Assembly (NCBI RefSeq): GCF_029760955.1
Contig: NZ_CP121682.1
Location: 4,898,001-4,962,000 of the forward strand
From: Streptomyces cathayae
Lineage (GTDB): Bacteria > Actinomycetota > Actinomycetes > Streptomycetales > Streptomycetaceae
Length of the DNA stretch: 64,000 nt
Direction: 5' to 3'
The position numbers and the translations under genes are program-made. This document shows positions 35,557 to 44,837 of this stretch, one piece after another. The notes beneath the pieces are model-generated. The model was not told the DNA's origin, made no database searches, and saw nothing but the letters and a program-made list of their open reading frames with translations. The first letter of the stretch is position 1; every line of letters starts with the position of its first letter.

Positions 35557-36590
35557 ACCGCAGCGGCGTACAGGCCACTGACATCTCCGTGGCCATCGCC
35601 ACCGAGTCCGGACTCGGCGCCCCTGTGCTCCAGATCGTGCGCGAGGCGCTGGGGTCCGGGTTCCGTGTGGTCGCGGTGGACCGGTTGCGGGGTGGGAGTA
35701 AGAAGGGGGTCTACCGGGTCCGGGGCGACGGTTCGCGTGCGGTGAGTGTGATCGTCTACAGCTGGGCCGAGTCCGAGAACTTCTGGCCAGGTTCGGAAGG
35801 CGCCGACGCGGCACACCCGTTCGCCCCCGCCTCCGGGCTGGCCCCCTTCCTCGCCGCTCAGCGGAGGCTGGACCGCCTCGGGGTCCGGGTTCCCGAGGTG
35901 CTCCTGGCCGACGACAGTCGTCGGCGGTACCCGGCGGACGTCGCGGTGGTCGAGGACGTGGCCGGTGGCACCCTCGAAGCGCTTCTGGCGACGGACCCCG
36001 CCCGTGCGGCGGCTGCCTTGGGCGAGCTGGCCGCCATGCTCGACGTGATGCACCGGCAGCACAGTCGGCGGTACGGCAGGGTGGACGTGCTCGAGCGGGG
36101 CGACAGGGCGAGCGGTGTTTCGTGCGAGCAGCTGGTTCTCGAGCGGGCCCTCGAGGATCTGGCGGACGCGGCGGAACGGGCCCCCGGGATCGGTTCAGCC
36201 GCGAGTCCTCTGCACGACCGCCTCCAGGAGCTGGCCGCAGTCGTCCCGCCTCGGACGAGCCACGGACTGATCCACGGCGAACTCGGGCCCGACCACGTCC
36301 TGGTCGACGCCTCCGGGCGTCCGGTCCTGATCGACATCGAGGGGCTGATGTTCTTCGACGTCGAGTGGGAGCACGTCTTCCTTCAGCTCCGCTTCGGTGA
36401 GCAGTACACGGCCTTGTCCCGCCCCGGCCTCGATCCGGCACGGCTCGATCTCTACATGCTCGCCATGCGTCTCTCCCTGGTGGCCGGCCCTCTGCGCCTC
36501 CTCGACGGCGACTTCCCGCACCGGGCGGCGATGCGCGGGATCGCCGAACACAACGCGAAGGAGGCGTTGGCGCTCCTGCCATCGAGGTGA
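35553..36590 (+). CDS. Aminoglycoside-phosphotransferase-fold kinase
   Basis: The 345-residue protein has the kinase-like fold of APH/choline kinases: VRVPEVLLADDSRRRYPADVAVVEDVAGGTLEALL, the catalytic loop SHGLIHGELGPDHVLVD (His-Gly-Glu instead of the usual HGD) and metal-binding VLIDIEGLMFFDVEWE. Translation is coupled to the lipoprotein upstream through GTGA. The acceptor is unknown; resistance, storage or small-molecule phosphorylation are all possible. The Asp-to-Glu change in the catalytic loop makes catalysis uncertain. Confidence 0.82.
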   Translation: MNRSGVQATDISVAIATESGLGAPVLQIVREALGSGFRVVAVDRLRGGSKKGVYRVRGDGSRAVSVIVYSWAESENFWPGSEGADAAHPFAPASGLAPFLAAQRRLDRLGVRVPEVLLADDSRRRYPADVAVVEDVAGGTLEALLATDPARAAAALGELAAMLDVMHRQHSRRYGRVDVLERGDRASGVSCEQLVLERALEDLADAAERAPGIGSAASPLHDRLQELAAVVPPRTSHGLIHGELGPDHVLVDASGRPVLIDIEGLMFFDVEWEHVFLQLRFGEQYTALSRPGLDPARLDLYMLAMRLSLVAGPLRLLDGDFPHRAAMRGIAEHNAKEALALLPSR

Positions 36591-36637
36591 CCGAGTGGAA
36601 AGCCCTCCCCACGGCCCCACACCGCCCCGGGCCGAAG

Positions 36638-37342
36638 TCAGGCCGGCGGATGAGTCGAGGGACCGGCGAGCGGGTCGGTGAGCAGGGCGTCGAGCAAGGC
36701 GTCGAGCGGGGCGGGTACGCGGTCGGGTTCGAGGGCCTCGACGAGGACGCGACCGTAGCGGATCTTGCGCCCCTTCTTCGTGCCGAGGAAGCGCCGCAGC
36801 TGCTGTTGCGGGGTGCGGCCCTGCTGTGCGGGCTGGCGCAGGAAGGTCTGCAGGGCGCGCAGGTCGCCCTCCGCCTCGACGAGTTGCTCCACCCGCGCCA
36901 CACCCAGCGCGCGGATCAGCTCGTCCTCCAGGTCCGCCGCGCAGACGAAGAACCGCTGCGACTGTGCCGCCCCGGTCCCCACCGCCCGGGCCCCCACCTC
37001 CCCGGCCCCCGCCTCCCCGGTCAGGGCACGGGCGTAGAAGCGACGTTCCCGCACGTCGCACAGTCCCGTGAGGCGCAGGCCCAGGCCGGGTGGCGGCCCG
37101 AGAAGCCGGGCGAAGCGCCCGACGCTCATCGCACCGCCCATCGGCAGCACGCACACCCCTTCGCCCTCCAGGTCCCGCCCGCGCCGCTCGGCCAGTGCGT
37201 CGACGGCCGCGGCGTCGCTCGGCCCTTCGAGCAGGACGACCGCCCGGACGGGCAACCGCGCCGCCAGCTCACGCGCGGGCTCGCCCGGCCCACCGGCGTC
37301 CCACGCGACGACTGCTTCCCGGAACGCCCCCATGTCGGCCAT
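36638..37342 (-). CDS. TOPRIM-domain protein, OLD-like
   Basis: The 234-residue protein has a TOPRIM core: VVLLEGPSDAAAVDAL, VCVLPMGGAMSVGRFARLL, then GLCDVRERRFYARAL and FFVCAADLEDELIRALG. OLD family nucleases combine TOPRIM with an ABC-ATPase domain, which is absent here. In Streptomyces, stand-alone versions recur; the first acidic residue of the DxD-like site is represented by Asp in CDVRERRF. It is convergent with the phosphotransferase gene. Function is unknown. Confidence 0.75.
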   Translation of the reverse strand: MADMGAFREAVVAWDAGGPGEPARELAARLPVRAVVLLEGPSDAAAVDALAERRGRDLEGEGVCVLPMGGAMSVGRFARLLGPPPGLGLRLTGLCDVRERRFYARALTGEAGAGEVGARAVGTGAAQSQRFFVCAADLEDELIRALGVARVEQLVEAEGDLRALQTFLRQPAQQGRTPQQQLRRFLGTKKGRKIRYGRVLVEALEPDRVPAPLDALLDALLTDPLAGPSTHPPA

Positions 37343-37506
37343 GCGGAAAGTCTCCGCCCTCTCCGGCCGGGACGGTACGGATTTTCTCCGCCGGAGCCCT
37401 GGCGATCTCCTCCTCGGCCCGAGGGCGCCTCTCCCCCCGGACGGAACCAGGTGATCCGGGCGGACGTTCTCGGCAGTGGAAACCCTGACCGAAGGAGAAG
37501 ATGGTC

Positions 37507-38430
37507 ATGGATATCGCGGGGAATCCCTCGTCCCGGCGCACCGTGCTCGCCCTGGCAGCCGGAGCAGCACTGGCCACCGCCTTACCTACGAGTGGAAGCG
37601 CCCACGCGTCGACCCCCGCGGGCAGCAGCGAGGTCGTGCGCCGGCTGAGGGATCTCGAACAGCGGCATTCCGCCCGGCTGGGGGTCTACGCCCGCGACGT
37701 CGCCACCGGCCGGACGGTGCGGTACCGCGCGCACGAGCGTTTCCCCGTCTGTTCGCTCTTCAAGACACTGGCCGTCGCGGCCGTGCTGCGGGACCTCGAC
37801 CGTGACGGGGAGTTCCTGGCCAGACGCGTCCGGTACACCGGGAAGGACGTCACGGACTCCGGCTACGCGCCGATCACCGGTGAGCCGGAGAACCTCGCCG
37901 ACGGCATGACGGTCGCGGAACTGTGCGCCGCCACGATCTGCTACAGCGACAACGCCGCGGGAAACCTCCTGCTCAGGGAGCTGGGAGGGCCCACCGCGAT
38001 CACCCGGTTCTGCCGCTCCGTCGGGGACGGGACGACGCGGCTCGACCGCTGGGAGCCCGAACTGAACTCCGCCGAACCGTGGCGCAGGACGGACACCACC
38101 ACCCCGAGCGCCATCGCGGGGACCTACGCCCGTCTGGTCCTCGGCACCGCACTCGCGGCCGGCGACCGCGAACGGCTCACCGGCTGGCTGCTCGCCAACA
38201 CCACGGGCGGCGCGAGACTGCGAGCCGGCCTGCCCTCCGACTGGACCGTCGCCGACAAGACGGGGGGCGGGATGTACGGGGCCAACCACGACGTGGGCAT
38301 CACCTGGCCCCCGGGCCGCCGCTCACCCCTCGTCATGGCGGTCCTCACGACGAAACACGAGCCCGACGCCTCCCCCGACAACCCACTGATCGCCGAAACC
38401 GCCACCCTCCTGGCGGAAGCGCTCACCTGA
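37507..38430 (+). CDS. Class A beta-lactamase
   Basis: The 307-residue protein has a Tat-type signal (SSRRTVLALAAGAALATAL), then VCSLFK with the catalytic Ser (SxxK), YSDN (SDN), EPELN (general base Glu) and DKTGGG (KTG). It hydrolyses beta-lactams outside the cell. ATG 37507 is chosen, nine bases after GAAGGAG; ATG 37501 is too close. A terminator follows. Resistance enzymes of this type are usual chromosomal genes in Streptomyces. Confidence 0.93.
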   Translation: MDIAGNPSSRRTVLALAAGAALATALPTSGSAHASTPAGSSEVVRRLRDLEQRHSARLGVYARDVATGRTVRYRAHERFPVCSLFKTLAVAAVLRDLDRDGEFLARRVRYTGKDVTDSGYAPITGEPENLADGMTVAELCAATICYSDNAAGNLLLRELGGPTAITRFCRSVGDGTTRLDRWEPELNSAEPWRRTDTTTPSAIAGTYARLVLGTALAAGDRERLTGWLLANTTGGARLRAGLPSDWTVADKTGGGMYGANHDVGITWPPGRRSPLVMAVLTTKHEPDASPDNPLIAETATLLAEALT

Positions 38431-38455
38431 CCCCTGGGACAGGGCCCGAAAACGG

Positions 38456-38496
38456 CTCGGGCGGTGCTCGCGCGGTGAGCGCGGGCACCGCCCGAG
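38456..38496. terminator. Terminator after the beta-lactamase gene
   Basis: CTCGGGCGGTGCTCGCGC and GCGCGGGCACCGCCCGAG form an 18-bp stem with a single G-T wobble and a 5-base loop. The convergent TerD-type gene ends 100 bases further. Confidence 0.8.
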
Positions 38497-38596
38497 GCGA
38501 TGTCGATGTGGAGGGCGAGGAGAGCGAAAGGGCTTGTTCAGGAAAGGATTTGAGAAGGAAGCCCCTTCATGGCCTCGCCGTGGGCAACGCTAGCAC

Positions 38597-40771
38597 TCAG
38601 CCCGGGATCACGTCGCGCAGGTTTTCGAGGGTGATGACCCGGGAGCCCGGGTGCAGTCCCTCGGGGCGTTCGAGACCGATGTACGTCACGGGTTCCTCCG
38701 GGACCGGCCCGCCGTCCCACAGGTCCACGGCCGTGGTGGTGCCGTCGGACATCAGGTCGACCAGGTACCGCACCGTCAGGTGCTCGCGCTCCGCGACGGC
38801 GCGCACCAGTTTGGACACCGACACCTGGTTCTGCTCGACCCGGTTGGCCGACGAGACGCCCTCCAGGTACAGGTGCAGCCACTTCGCGCGCCACCGGCCG
38901 CCGTCCTCGCGCCGGAACACCAGCGGCAGCGCCACCCGGCCCGCCCCGCGGAGGTCCGACTTCATGCGCACCGTGCGCGGCTCGAACGGCCGGCCCTTCT
39001 GTTCACCGTCGCGCAGCATGAAACCGAAGAACGACTCCTCGACCTCCTCGAAGCCCTCGCCGTCGTAGATGTTGACCTGCGGAACGATGAACGCGCCGCG
39101 TACCCGGCGCAGGGTCAGGTCGATGAACTCCGAGGCCCCGTCGGGTGCCTGGGTGACGTCGCCCGAGTGCCTGCCCCCGCCGCCCCTGAGGGAGGTGTAG
39201 GAGAGCCAGGAGCGGGTGGTGTAGTCCGCGTCGAGGAGCAGCGCCGAGAGGTCGTAGTCGGTCCGGTGTTCGGTCTGCTTCCAGTACACGAAGAAGCGCA
39301 GTCGTTCGCCGTCGACCGCCGAGAGGGAACCTCGCGGCAGTACGCCGAGCCCGGCCGCGGTCGCCCGGCCGCTGAGCGGGAGCGCCACGTCGAGGACGTC
39401 GGGGTCGAGCAGCAGTCGGCCCGGTGCGGGGAGCCTGCGGCGCAGCTCGGCGTCGAGGGCGGCGGTCAGCCGGTCGCGGTCGGCGGCGGGGACCGGCGGC
39501 CGGGTGTCGGGGGCGGCCCAGCCGCGGCCACGGCTGTTGACGAAGATCCGGGGCGCGCCGGTCGCCCGCTCCCGGTTCTGGAAGTGCTCGCGGACCGAGA
39601 GCACGACCCGGCCGGAGACCTCGGGGGCGACCCGCGCCGCGGCGGCCACCACCGCGTCCCGCTCGTCCTGGTCGGCGGCGCCGCGCAGCAGGAGGTCCAG
39701 GGCGCGGAACAGCTTGCCGGGAGCGGACTCCAGCAGCCGCACCGCACCGGGGACGTCGGACGCGCCGAGCAGTTCCTCGACACGGCTGTCGAAGGACCGC
39801 GCCTCCTTCTCGCCCCGCGCCACGGCGAACACCTCGGCGGCGTGCGGCCAGCGCGGGTACTCGTGCGGGTGGAGACGTTCGCCGAGCCGCTTGAAGGGCT
39901 CGCGGTGCGCGTGCACGTCGGCCAGCTTGGCGGGGTTCGCCGCGACCACGGCGTCGAGGCCCGCGAGCAGCGCACGGCGGGCCGGCCGCGGGAGGGTACG
40001 GAACCGGGTCGGCTCCTGCAGCGTGACGTCGCCGCCCGACAGCGCGCAGGCCAGCCGCAGCACGTCGGTGACGGTGTCCAGCAGGAGGTCCGTGCCGGCG
40101 GCGAGACGGGCCTCGTTGACGACCGCCCGGTTCTCCCGGACCGGGATCGACTCCGGCTGGGGGCCGAGCGCGCAGCACTCGGCGAGGGTCCTGAGGTCGC
40201 GCAGGTGCTCCTCGCCCAGCGGCGTCGTGCTGCCCGCCAGGGCCAGGTACAGGTCCGTGAGTTCGTCGTCCAGGCCCCGCCCGAGGTGCAGCACGGTCAC
40301 CCGGTCGCCCGCCGAGGCGATCAGCTCGCCCTGCGCCGCGAGCATCTCCTCGTAGGTGTGCCGGTAGCGGCCGTACGCGGGGAGGCTGAGCAGATTCAGC
40401 ACCCCGTGTGCCGGCTGCGTCAGCACGCTCTCGCGCGAGGTGTCGTCGCCGAGCGCCTCCGCCACGCACCGCATCCAGAACTCCTCGGTGTCCGGCACGT
40501 TCGCCGGGAAGTCGATGAAGTACGCGTTGTGCCGGACGTGGTCGCCCACCATCTCGCGCACGGTGCGCAGCGTCCGCTGGGCGGTGTGCAGGACCGCGGC
40601 CTCGGACAGCCCCGACAGCCGCTCCAGCAGCTCCGCCGAGAGCTTGAAGCCCACGGACGTCAGCGCCGCGTCGAACTGCCGGGCGGCGGTGGCTCCTTGA
40701 CCTGCGGAACCCCTGGGGGAGGAAAGGCGGTGGGTGTGCCGGATGACCAGCGATTCGAGACTGTGCGCCAT
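38597..40771 (-). CDS. Large protein with C-terminal TerD domain
   Basis: The 724-residue protein is soluble. Its N-terminal half is helical and does not resemble a family I can name, apart from regions such as VGDHVRHNAYFIDFPANVPDTEEFW. The C-terminal part has a TerD-like domain: VYWKQTEHRTDYDLSALLLDADYTTRSWLSYTSL, then HSGDVTQAPDGASEFIDLTL (the DxSxxxLxxD and SGDxxxAxxG elements bind calcium in TerD). It ends with RVEQNQVSVSKLVRAVAEREHL. TerD proteins act in tellurite resistance, phage and stress responses. The start at ATG 40771 excludes a long non-coding N-terminal extension. Confidence 0.82.
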   Translation of the reverse strand: MAHSLESLVIRHTHRLSSPRGSAGQGATAARQFDAALTSVGFKLSAELLERLSGLSEAAVLHTAQRTLRTVREMVGDHVRHNAYFIDFPANVPDTEEFWMRCVAEALGDDTSRESVLTQPAHGVLNLLSLPAYGRYRHTYEEMLAAQGELIASAGDRVTVLHLGRGLDDELTDLYLALAGSTTPLGEEHLRDLRTLAECCALGPQPESIPVRENRAVVNEARLAAGTDLLLDTVTDVLRLACALSGGDVTLQEPTRFRTLPRPARRALLAGLDAVVAANPAKLADVHAHREPFKRLGERLHPHEYPRWPHAAEVFAVARGEKEARSFDSRVEELLGASDVPGAVRLLESAPGKLFRALDLLLRGAADQDERDAVVAAAARVAPEVSGRVVLSVREHFQNRERATGAPRIFVNSRGRGWAAPDTRPPVPAADRDRLTAALDAELRRRLPAPGRLLLDPDVLDVALPLSGRATAAGLGVLPRGSLSAVDGERLRFFVYWKQTEHRTDYDLSALLLDADYTTRSWLSYTSLRGGGGRHSGDVTQAPDGASEFIDLTLRRVRGAFIVPQVNIYDGEGFEEVEESFFGFMLRDGEQKGRPFEPRTVRMKSDLRGAGRVALPLVFRREDGGRWRAKWLHLYLEGVSSANRVEQNQVSVSKLVRAVAEREHLTVRYLVDLMSDGTTTAVDLWDGGPVPEEPVTYIGLERPEGLHPGSRVITLENLRDVIPG

Positions 40772-40836
40772 TCGAGGATGGTCGCAGAGCGGTGCGAGCC
40801 GACGCACAGGAGTTTTCGTCCGCGCTGCCGAAGGTC

Positions 40837-41157
40837 CTACCGGGCGGCCGACGGCATCCGGACGACCGCGGTCCCTCCGTCCAGATCCACCGTCGTCCGG
40901 TCCGGTGGCGCCCCGTCCTCCTCGTCGTCGCGCATCAGGAGGGCCGACCGGCGCTCCTTCAGTTCGTTCTGCTTGCCCGGCGAAAGGGTCGCGTGCAGTT
41001 GCTCGAACCCGGTCGCCGATATCTGGCCCTGACGTGCTCCGTTCCGCCACGGAAGGACGCCGGCCCGGCCCGCATGCAACAGAAGCTGATCGACGAAGGC
41101 CAGCGCGGTCAGCAGGATGACCAGTCCGGGCAGGGTCATGAAGACGAGGGATGCCAT
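40837..41157 (-). CDS. DUF6191-type small membrane protein
   Basis: The 106-residue protein has one N-terminal membrane helix (VFMTLPGLVILLTALAFVDQLLL) and a soluble tail: GRAGVLPWRNGARQGQISATGFEQLHATLSPGKQNELKERRSALLMRDDEEDGAPPD. The TGFEQLHATLSPGKxxELEERRS pattern is the DUF6191 hallmark. It is 65 bases upstream of the TerD-type gene on the same strand, but co-function is not established. Confidence 0.78.
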   Translation of the reverse strand: MASLVFMTLPGLVILLTALAFVDQLLLHAGRAGVLPWRNGARQGQISATGFEQLHATLSPGKQNELKERRSALLMRDDEEDGAPPDRTTVDLDGGTAVVRMPSAAR

Positions 41158-41552
41158 GGCCTCAGTATCCAGGCCGAGCCCGCCCGCGTCCCCGGCGGTT
41201 CAGCCGCCGACCACCTTGCTCACGAGGCACGCGGGCCGACGCGTCTGATCAGGCATCTGTGGCCGATGACACCTCGTACTCGGGCAGGCGGCCCGGGTCG
41301 TTCGCGCAGGAGCCTCGGAGGCTCCCACGCGCTCTCGGCCAGGCAGAACCGTTCCCCAGGTGGCGGAGGCGACCGTGCCCCGTCTCCATGTGGCCTGGTG
41401 GCCCGGGTTGCCGGGCCGCCCGCGTACGCCCGGTACGTGGGCGGCCCTCCGCCTTGCGATCACAGCGCACCGGACACCGCGAGCCCCGCCCTGCGGACAG
41501 GCGACGCCACTTCACGGACAGGGCCCGGGACGGATCGCGCACCACGATCCGT
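41158..41552. other. Intergenic region without recognised gene
   Basis: These 395 bases between two minus-strand genes have open frames in several phases but none with consistent codon bias, start signal or family motif. No strong hairpin was found. Confidence 0.5.
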
Positions 41553-42218
41553 TCAGCTGAAGGGGACGGCATCCGCCGGGGCGGTGTGCCAGTTGGTGAC
41601 CACCGGCTTGTCGACCGTGATGGTGCCGACCTTGAGGGAGACCGGGTTGGGGTCGTCATCACCGACAGCGACGATGATGGAGTCCAGTTCCTTGCCACTG
41701 TTGTCGTTGGTGGTCTTCGGGTTCACCCCGGCGTACGCGGTGGTGCTCCCGCTCAGCTTGATCTGTTCGCCGACGGTCTGCTCCGCGGGCCCCGCCTGGG
41801 TGCCGTCGGAGCCGAACGCCACGGTCGGAAGCGCGGCGGGCAGGTAGCAGGTGATCCCCGACTTCGCCTTGGCCATGATCAGGATGTAGCCGCCGGCCTG
41901 GCTCTCGGACCTGGTGCTCCAGGAGATGTCGTTGGCGCCGCAGCTCTGCTCGACCGGCACCCGCTTGCCGTCGCCCGTGTCGACGCCGGAACCGTCCGGC
42001 CCCTTGTCCTCCTCGACCGGCTGCCGCCCGCCGTCACCGGTGTCGGCGCCGGAACCGCCCGGCTCCCCGTTCTCCCCGCCCGCCGTGGAGGAACCGGGCG
42101 AGGCGGCCGCCGAGGAGTCCGGCGTGGGAGTGGCCCCGTCCTCGCAGGCGGTCATCAGCAGGGTGCCGCACACGGCGGCTGCGGAGAGGAGTAAAGCCTT
42201 GCGACGGTTGCTGGACAT
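41553..42218 (-). CDS. DUF4232-type lipoprotein
   Basis: The 221-residue product has a lipobox MTAC (Cys25), a long Gly/Ser/Asp linker with a repeat (DTGDGGRQPVEEDKGPDGSGVDTGDGKRVPVE), and a C-terminal domain starting SCGANDISWSTRSESQAGGYILIMAKAKSGITCYLPAALPTVAFG, as in DUF4232 proteins. Two cysteines (SCGAND and TCYLP) may pair. It resides outside the membrane; ligand is unknown. AGGGGGA precedes the ATG. Confidence 0.8.
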   Translation of the reverse strand: MSSNRRKALLLSAAAVCGTLLMTACEDGATPTPDSSAAASPGSSTAGGENGEPGGSGADTGDGGRQPVEEDKGPDGSGVDTGDGKRVPVEQSCGANDISWSTRSESQAGGYILIMAKAKSGITCYLPAALPTVAFGSDGTQAGPAEQTVGEQIKLSGSTTAYAGVNPKTTNDNSGKELDSIIVAVGDDDPNPVSLKVGTITVDKPVVTNWHTAPADAVPFS

Positions 42219-42446
42219 GAAATCCCCCTGAGTGTCAGGTAGTTGAGTCCGGAGCCGTGACGGCTTCCGGTGGTCGCTCGATCACTATGACGGGGCCACG
42301 GGCCAAAGGGATGCCGACGTCTCCGCTCCAGGACAACGCTGTCACCAACCGGTGACACGGCTACGGACAGCTGGAGAAGCCCGGACCGGTTCGCCGGGCG
42401 GAAGCTTTCCGCGGGAAGCAGTCGACGAGGAGTGGTGGGGGAGAGC

Positions 42447-42525
42447 GACAAGGCAAGACCCTGTCCGAGGGGTCCGGCGCGGGCACGGTTTCCGTGACCG
42501 GCCGCGTCGCCGTCCTGCCGATCGC
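42447..42525 (+). pseudogene. Fragment homologous to the MmpS-like remnant at 45538-45894
   Basis: This stretch reads acaaggcaagaccctg onward and is nearly the same as 45809-45890, with one base deleted near the left end. Its frame gives TLSEGSGAGTVSVTGRVAVLPIA against TLAEESDAGTVSVTGCVAVSPIV. Only the last 25 codons remain, with no start, so this is a decayed gene fragment. The rest of 42219-42542 shows no gene. Confidence 0.55.
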
Positions 42526-42542
42526 CGACACCCCTTGGGTGT

Positions 42543-43478
42543 TCAACGCCGCATCGGCAGCTCCAGCAGGCCGGCGAGCTCGGCGTCGGTCGCCGGCCTG
42601 AGCGTCGACAGAATGTGCCGGGCTGCGGACAGATCGGTGGGGGAACCTTCCACGGTCACGGTGTGGACCAGGCCGTCGCGGTGCAGACGCAGTTCCTGGC
42701 GCTTGTAGCCGCCCTCGTAGGTCAGCAGTAGGCGGCCTCCGCCGTCGTCCGTGCAGCGGATCGGTTCGCCGAAGGGGACGGGGCAGCCGCGCGCGTCGAC
42801 GCGCCGGGTGTCGTGTCCCACGCGTTTCACGCCGAGGTGCAGTCGCGTGGAGCGGGGACGCTCGTATTCGGCGCCGAAGCCGTCCTCGCTCGCGCCCAGG
42901 ACGTGCAGTGCGTAGCCCGGTGGCGGGTCGCCGACCCGTAGCAGGGTGTGGTCCACGCCGTTGGCGGTGAGCCACTCGTCGAGAGTGGGGGGCTGCGTGG
43001 CTGCCCAGGTGGCGTACACCCCGCCGACGGCGAGGAGGGTCGCTGCCCCGAGAGCGCCCAGCCTGACGCGGGTGCCCGGAAGGAAGAGCGCGGCTGCGAG
43101 CGCGTAGCAGGTGCCTCCGGCCGGGTAGAGCAGAAGGCCGTTCTCCAGGTGATTGATCTTGAAGTTCACCACGGCGGCCCCGAACGCGCCGACCGTGCCG
43201 AGCACGTAGACGCTCACTGCCCATGCCCACAGCCCGCGCGCCCGTCGCATGAGCGGCACGAGCGTGCGGACGGCGGTTCCGAACCCCGCGAGCACGACTA
43301 CCGACAGAAGAGCCACACCGACGAGAACGGCGGCGAACGGAGCCGCTCCGCCGGTGAAGAGGGTGGCGAGCGCCGCCATCAACTGCACGTAGGTCAGGGC
43401 GCATCCGACCAGCCAGACAGCCACCAGATGAGCGATTGCGCGCCCCGCGTTCTTTCCCTGCGTCATTCGTATGATCAT
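42543..43478 (-). CDS. Membrane protein with periplasmic-type C-terminal domain, unknown
   Basis: The 311-residue protein has about five membrane helices in the first 165 residues (including LVAVWLVGCALTYVQLMAAL and FAAVLVGVALLSVVVLAGFG) and a soluble C-terminal domain of about 140 residues with LRVGDPPPGYALHVLGASEDGFGAEYER and CPVPFGEPIRCTDDGGGRLLLTYEGG. No family is recognised. ATG 43478 is chosen, but no clear ribosome binding site is seen and ATG 43466 is possible. Confidence 0.65.
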   Translation of the reverse strand: MIIRMTQGKNAGRAIAHLVAVWLVGCALTYVQLMAALATLFTGGAAPFAAVLVGVALLSVVVLAGFGTAVRTLVPLMRRARGLWAWAVSVYVLGTVGAFGAAVVNFKINHLENGLLLYPAGGTCYALAAALFLPGTRVRLGALGAATLLAVGGVYATWAATQPPTLDEWLTANGVDHTLLRVGDPPPGYALHVLGASEDGFGAEYERPRSTRLHLGVKRVGHDTRRVDARGCPVPFGEPIRCTDDGGGRLLLTYEGGYKRQELRLHRDGLVHTVTVEGSPTDLSAARHILSTLRPATDAELAGLLELPMRR

Positions 43479-43595
43479 GCCGGGCGATCGACTCCGGTTC
43501 CCTGACCGCAGCAGAGAGCGACACAGAACCCGCCCGACCTGCCGAACAACCACACCGGCCGGCCGAAGCGCTCAGCGGCCGACTGAGACGCCCCT

Positions 43596-43805
43596 TCACA
43601 GCCGGGAGCGTGACACCCGGTGTCCGGTCGGCTGCTCCAGGTCGAACGCCGGGTGCCCCACATCGGTGAACTCCACCTTCAGGCCGCGGGCGCGGCGGCC
43701 GCCGTCGCGGAAGCAGACCTCGTCCAGGCCCTCGGCGGCGGTGTCGCGCAGCTGCTCACCGGCGCCGGCGCCCTGGGCCTTGAAGCGGCGGGTATGGATC
43801 GCCAC
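43596..43805 (-). CDS. Possible small or truncated gene, unknown
   Basis: This 69-codon frame from GTG 43805 has very strong Streptomyces codon bias and reads AAEGLDEVCFRDGGRRARGL and VEFTDVGHPAFDLEQPTGHRV. It is in the same frame as the anti-sigma-like gene upstream, beginning after that gene's TAG, and has no clear ribosome binding site. It may be the tail of a lost or truncated gene rather than an intact one. No family is recognised. Confidence 0.35.
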   Translation of the reverse strand: MAIHTRRFKAQGAGAGEQLRDTAAEGLDEVCFRDGGRRARGLKVEFTDVGHPAFDLEQPTGHRVSRSRL

Positions 43806-43898
43806 ATCCGCACCGGCGACCAGAAAGGCCCCCGTGCCGCACCGCTGACCGAGATCCGGGGGCGCCGTCCCCTGTGCGGCGCCCCCGGCCGGGTGGCG

Positions 43899-44837
43899 CT
43901 ACGGCAGCCGCTTCTCGTAGCTCTCGTCCTCGTCGGAGTCGTAGACCAGCTTGCCGTCGGCGTCATAACCCTTGATGCGCGGGGCCACGGTGACCTGCCG
44001 GTCCAGGACGTCAGAGGCGACGAACCAGCCGTGGTCCAGGGCGGCCTGGCTGGTGGCGCCGCCGTAGGAGACGGTCACCCGGGCCACTGACGGCTCGACC
44101 GTGCCGATGACACCCCATCGGAACGGAAGCTTCCAGTTGCCGCGGTCGAGGACCGACTGCCGGTAGAGCTTGCCGCCGTTGCTGTCGGCCGTCACGGGGC
44201 CGGCGCCCGGCACATCGTCGGAGCCCACGCTGGTGTTGAGGCCGCTTGCCTCGCCGTCCTTCACAGTGCAGATCAGCCGGGTCTGCTTCGGTCGCTCCTT
44301 CACCGCGACGACGTACATGCCGTCGCCGGACGCGTTGGAGTCGCCGGTGCTGTTCATCGCCAGGATGATCCGGTAGTCCTCGGCCGCGCCCAGGTCCGTG
44401 CGGAAGTCGGACGGGCCGCCTGCGTGCGACCGGTCGTATGCGAGGCACTTCTCCAGCCCGTCGACGGCCTGCCCGAAGGTGATCCCGTCGAGGAGCTGGT
44501 CCTTGGTGGCCGGCCGCGCGGGCCCCGCCGGCGGCGCGGACGGCGTCGCCGACGTCCGCGGCGGGGCGCTGACCGGCGGTGTCGATGCCACCGTGTTCCC
44601 GCCCGCATCCCCGTCGGCCAGCGCGTACGCCCCCACGGGCATCGCCGCCAGCGTCACCAGGGCCGCCCCGGCCGCCGCCACCCGGCGCCGCCGCTCGATC
44701 GTGCCCCGGCGGCGGATCGCCGGGTACGCCACCGGCGCGGGCCGGATCGTGTTCGCGTCCTCGGCGAGCAGCTCGCGCAGCTGCTCCTCGAAGTCCCCGC
44801 TGGTTCCCGTCCCCCGCTGCTTCTGCTCCTCGTTCAC
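43899..44837 (-). CDS. Membrane-anchored partner of the SigE-family sigma factor
   Basis: The 312-residue protein begins at GTG 44837, inside the sigma-factor stop (GTGA), and has about 50 cytoplasmic residues (FEEQLRELLAEDANTIRPAPVAYPAIRRRGTIERRRR), one membrane helix (VAAAGAALVTLAAMPVGAYAL) and an extracellular domain from about residue 80. GGGAGG precedes it. The arrangement matches ECF anti-sigma factors, but no HxxxCxxC zinc motif is visible in the cytoplasmic part. Regulation of the neighbour sigma factor is inferred from coupling. Confidence 0.75.
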   Translation of the reverse strand: MNEEQKQRGTGTSGDFEEQLRELLAEDANTIRPAPVAYPAIRRRGTIERRRRVAAAGAALVTLAAMPVGAYALADGDAGGNTVASTPPVSAPPRTSATPSAPPAGPARPATKDQLLDGITFGQAVDGLEKCLAYDRSHAGGPSDFRTDLGAAEDYRIILAMNSTGDSNASGDGMYVVAVKERPKQTRLICTVKDGEASGLNTSVGSDDVPGAGPVTADSNGGKLYRQSVLDRGNWKLPFRWGVIGTVEPSVARVTVSYGGATSQAALDHGWFVASDVLDRQVTVAPRIKGYDADGKLVYDSDEDESYEKRLP

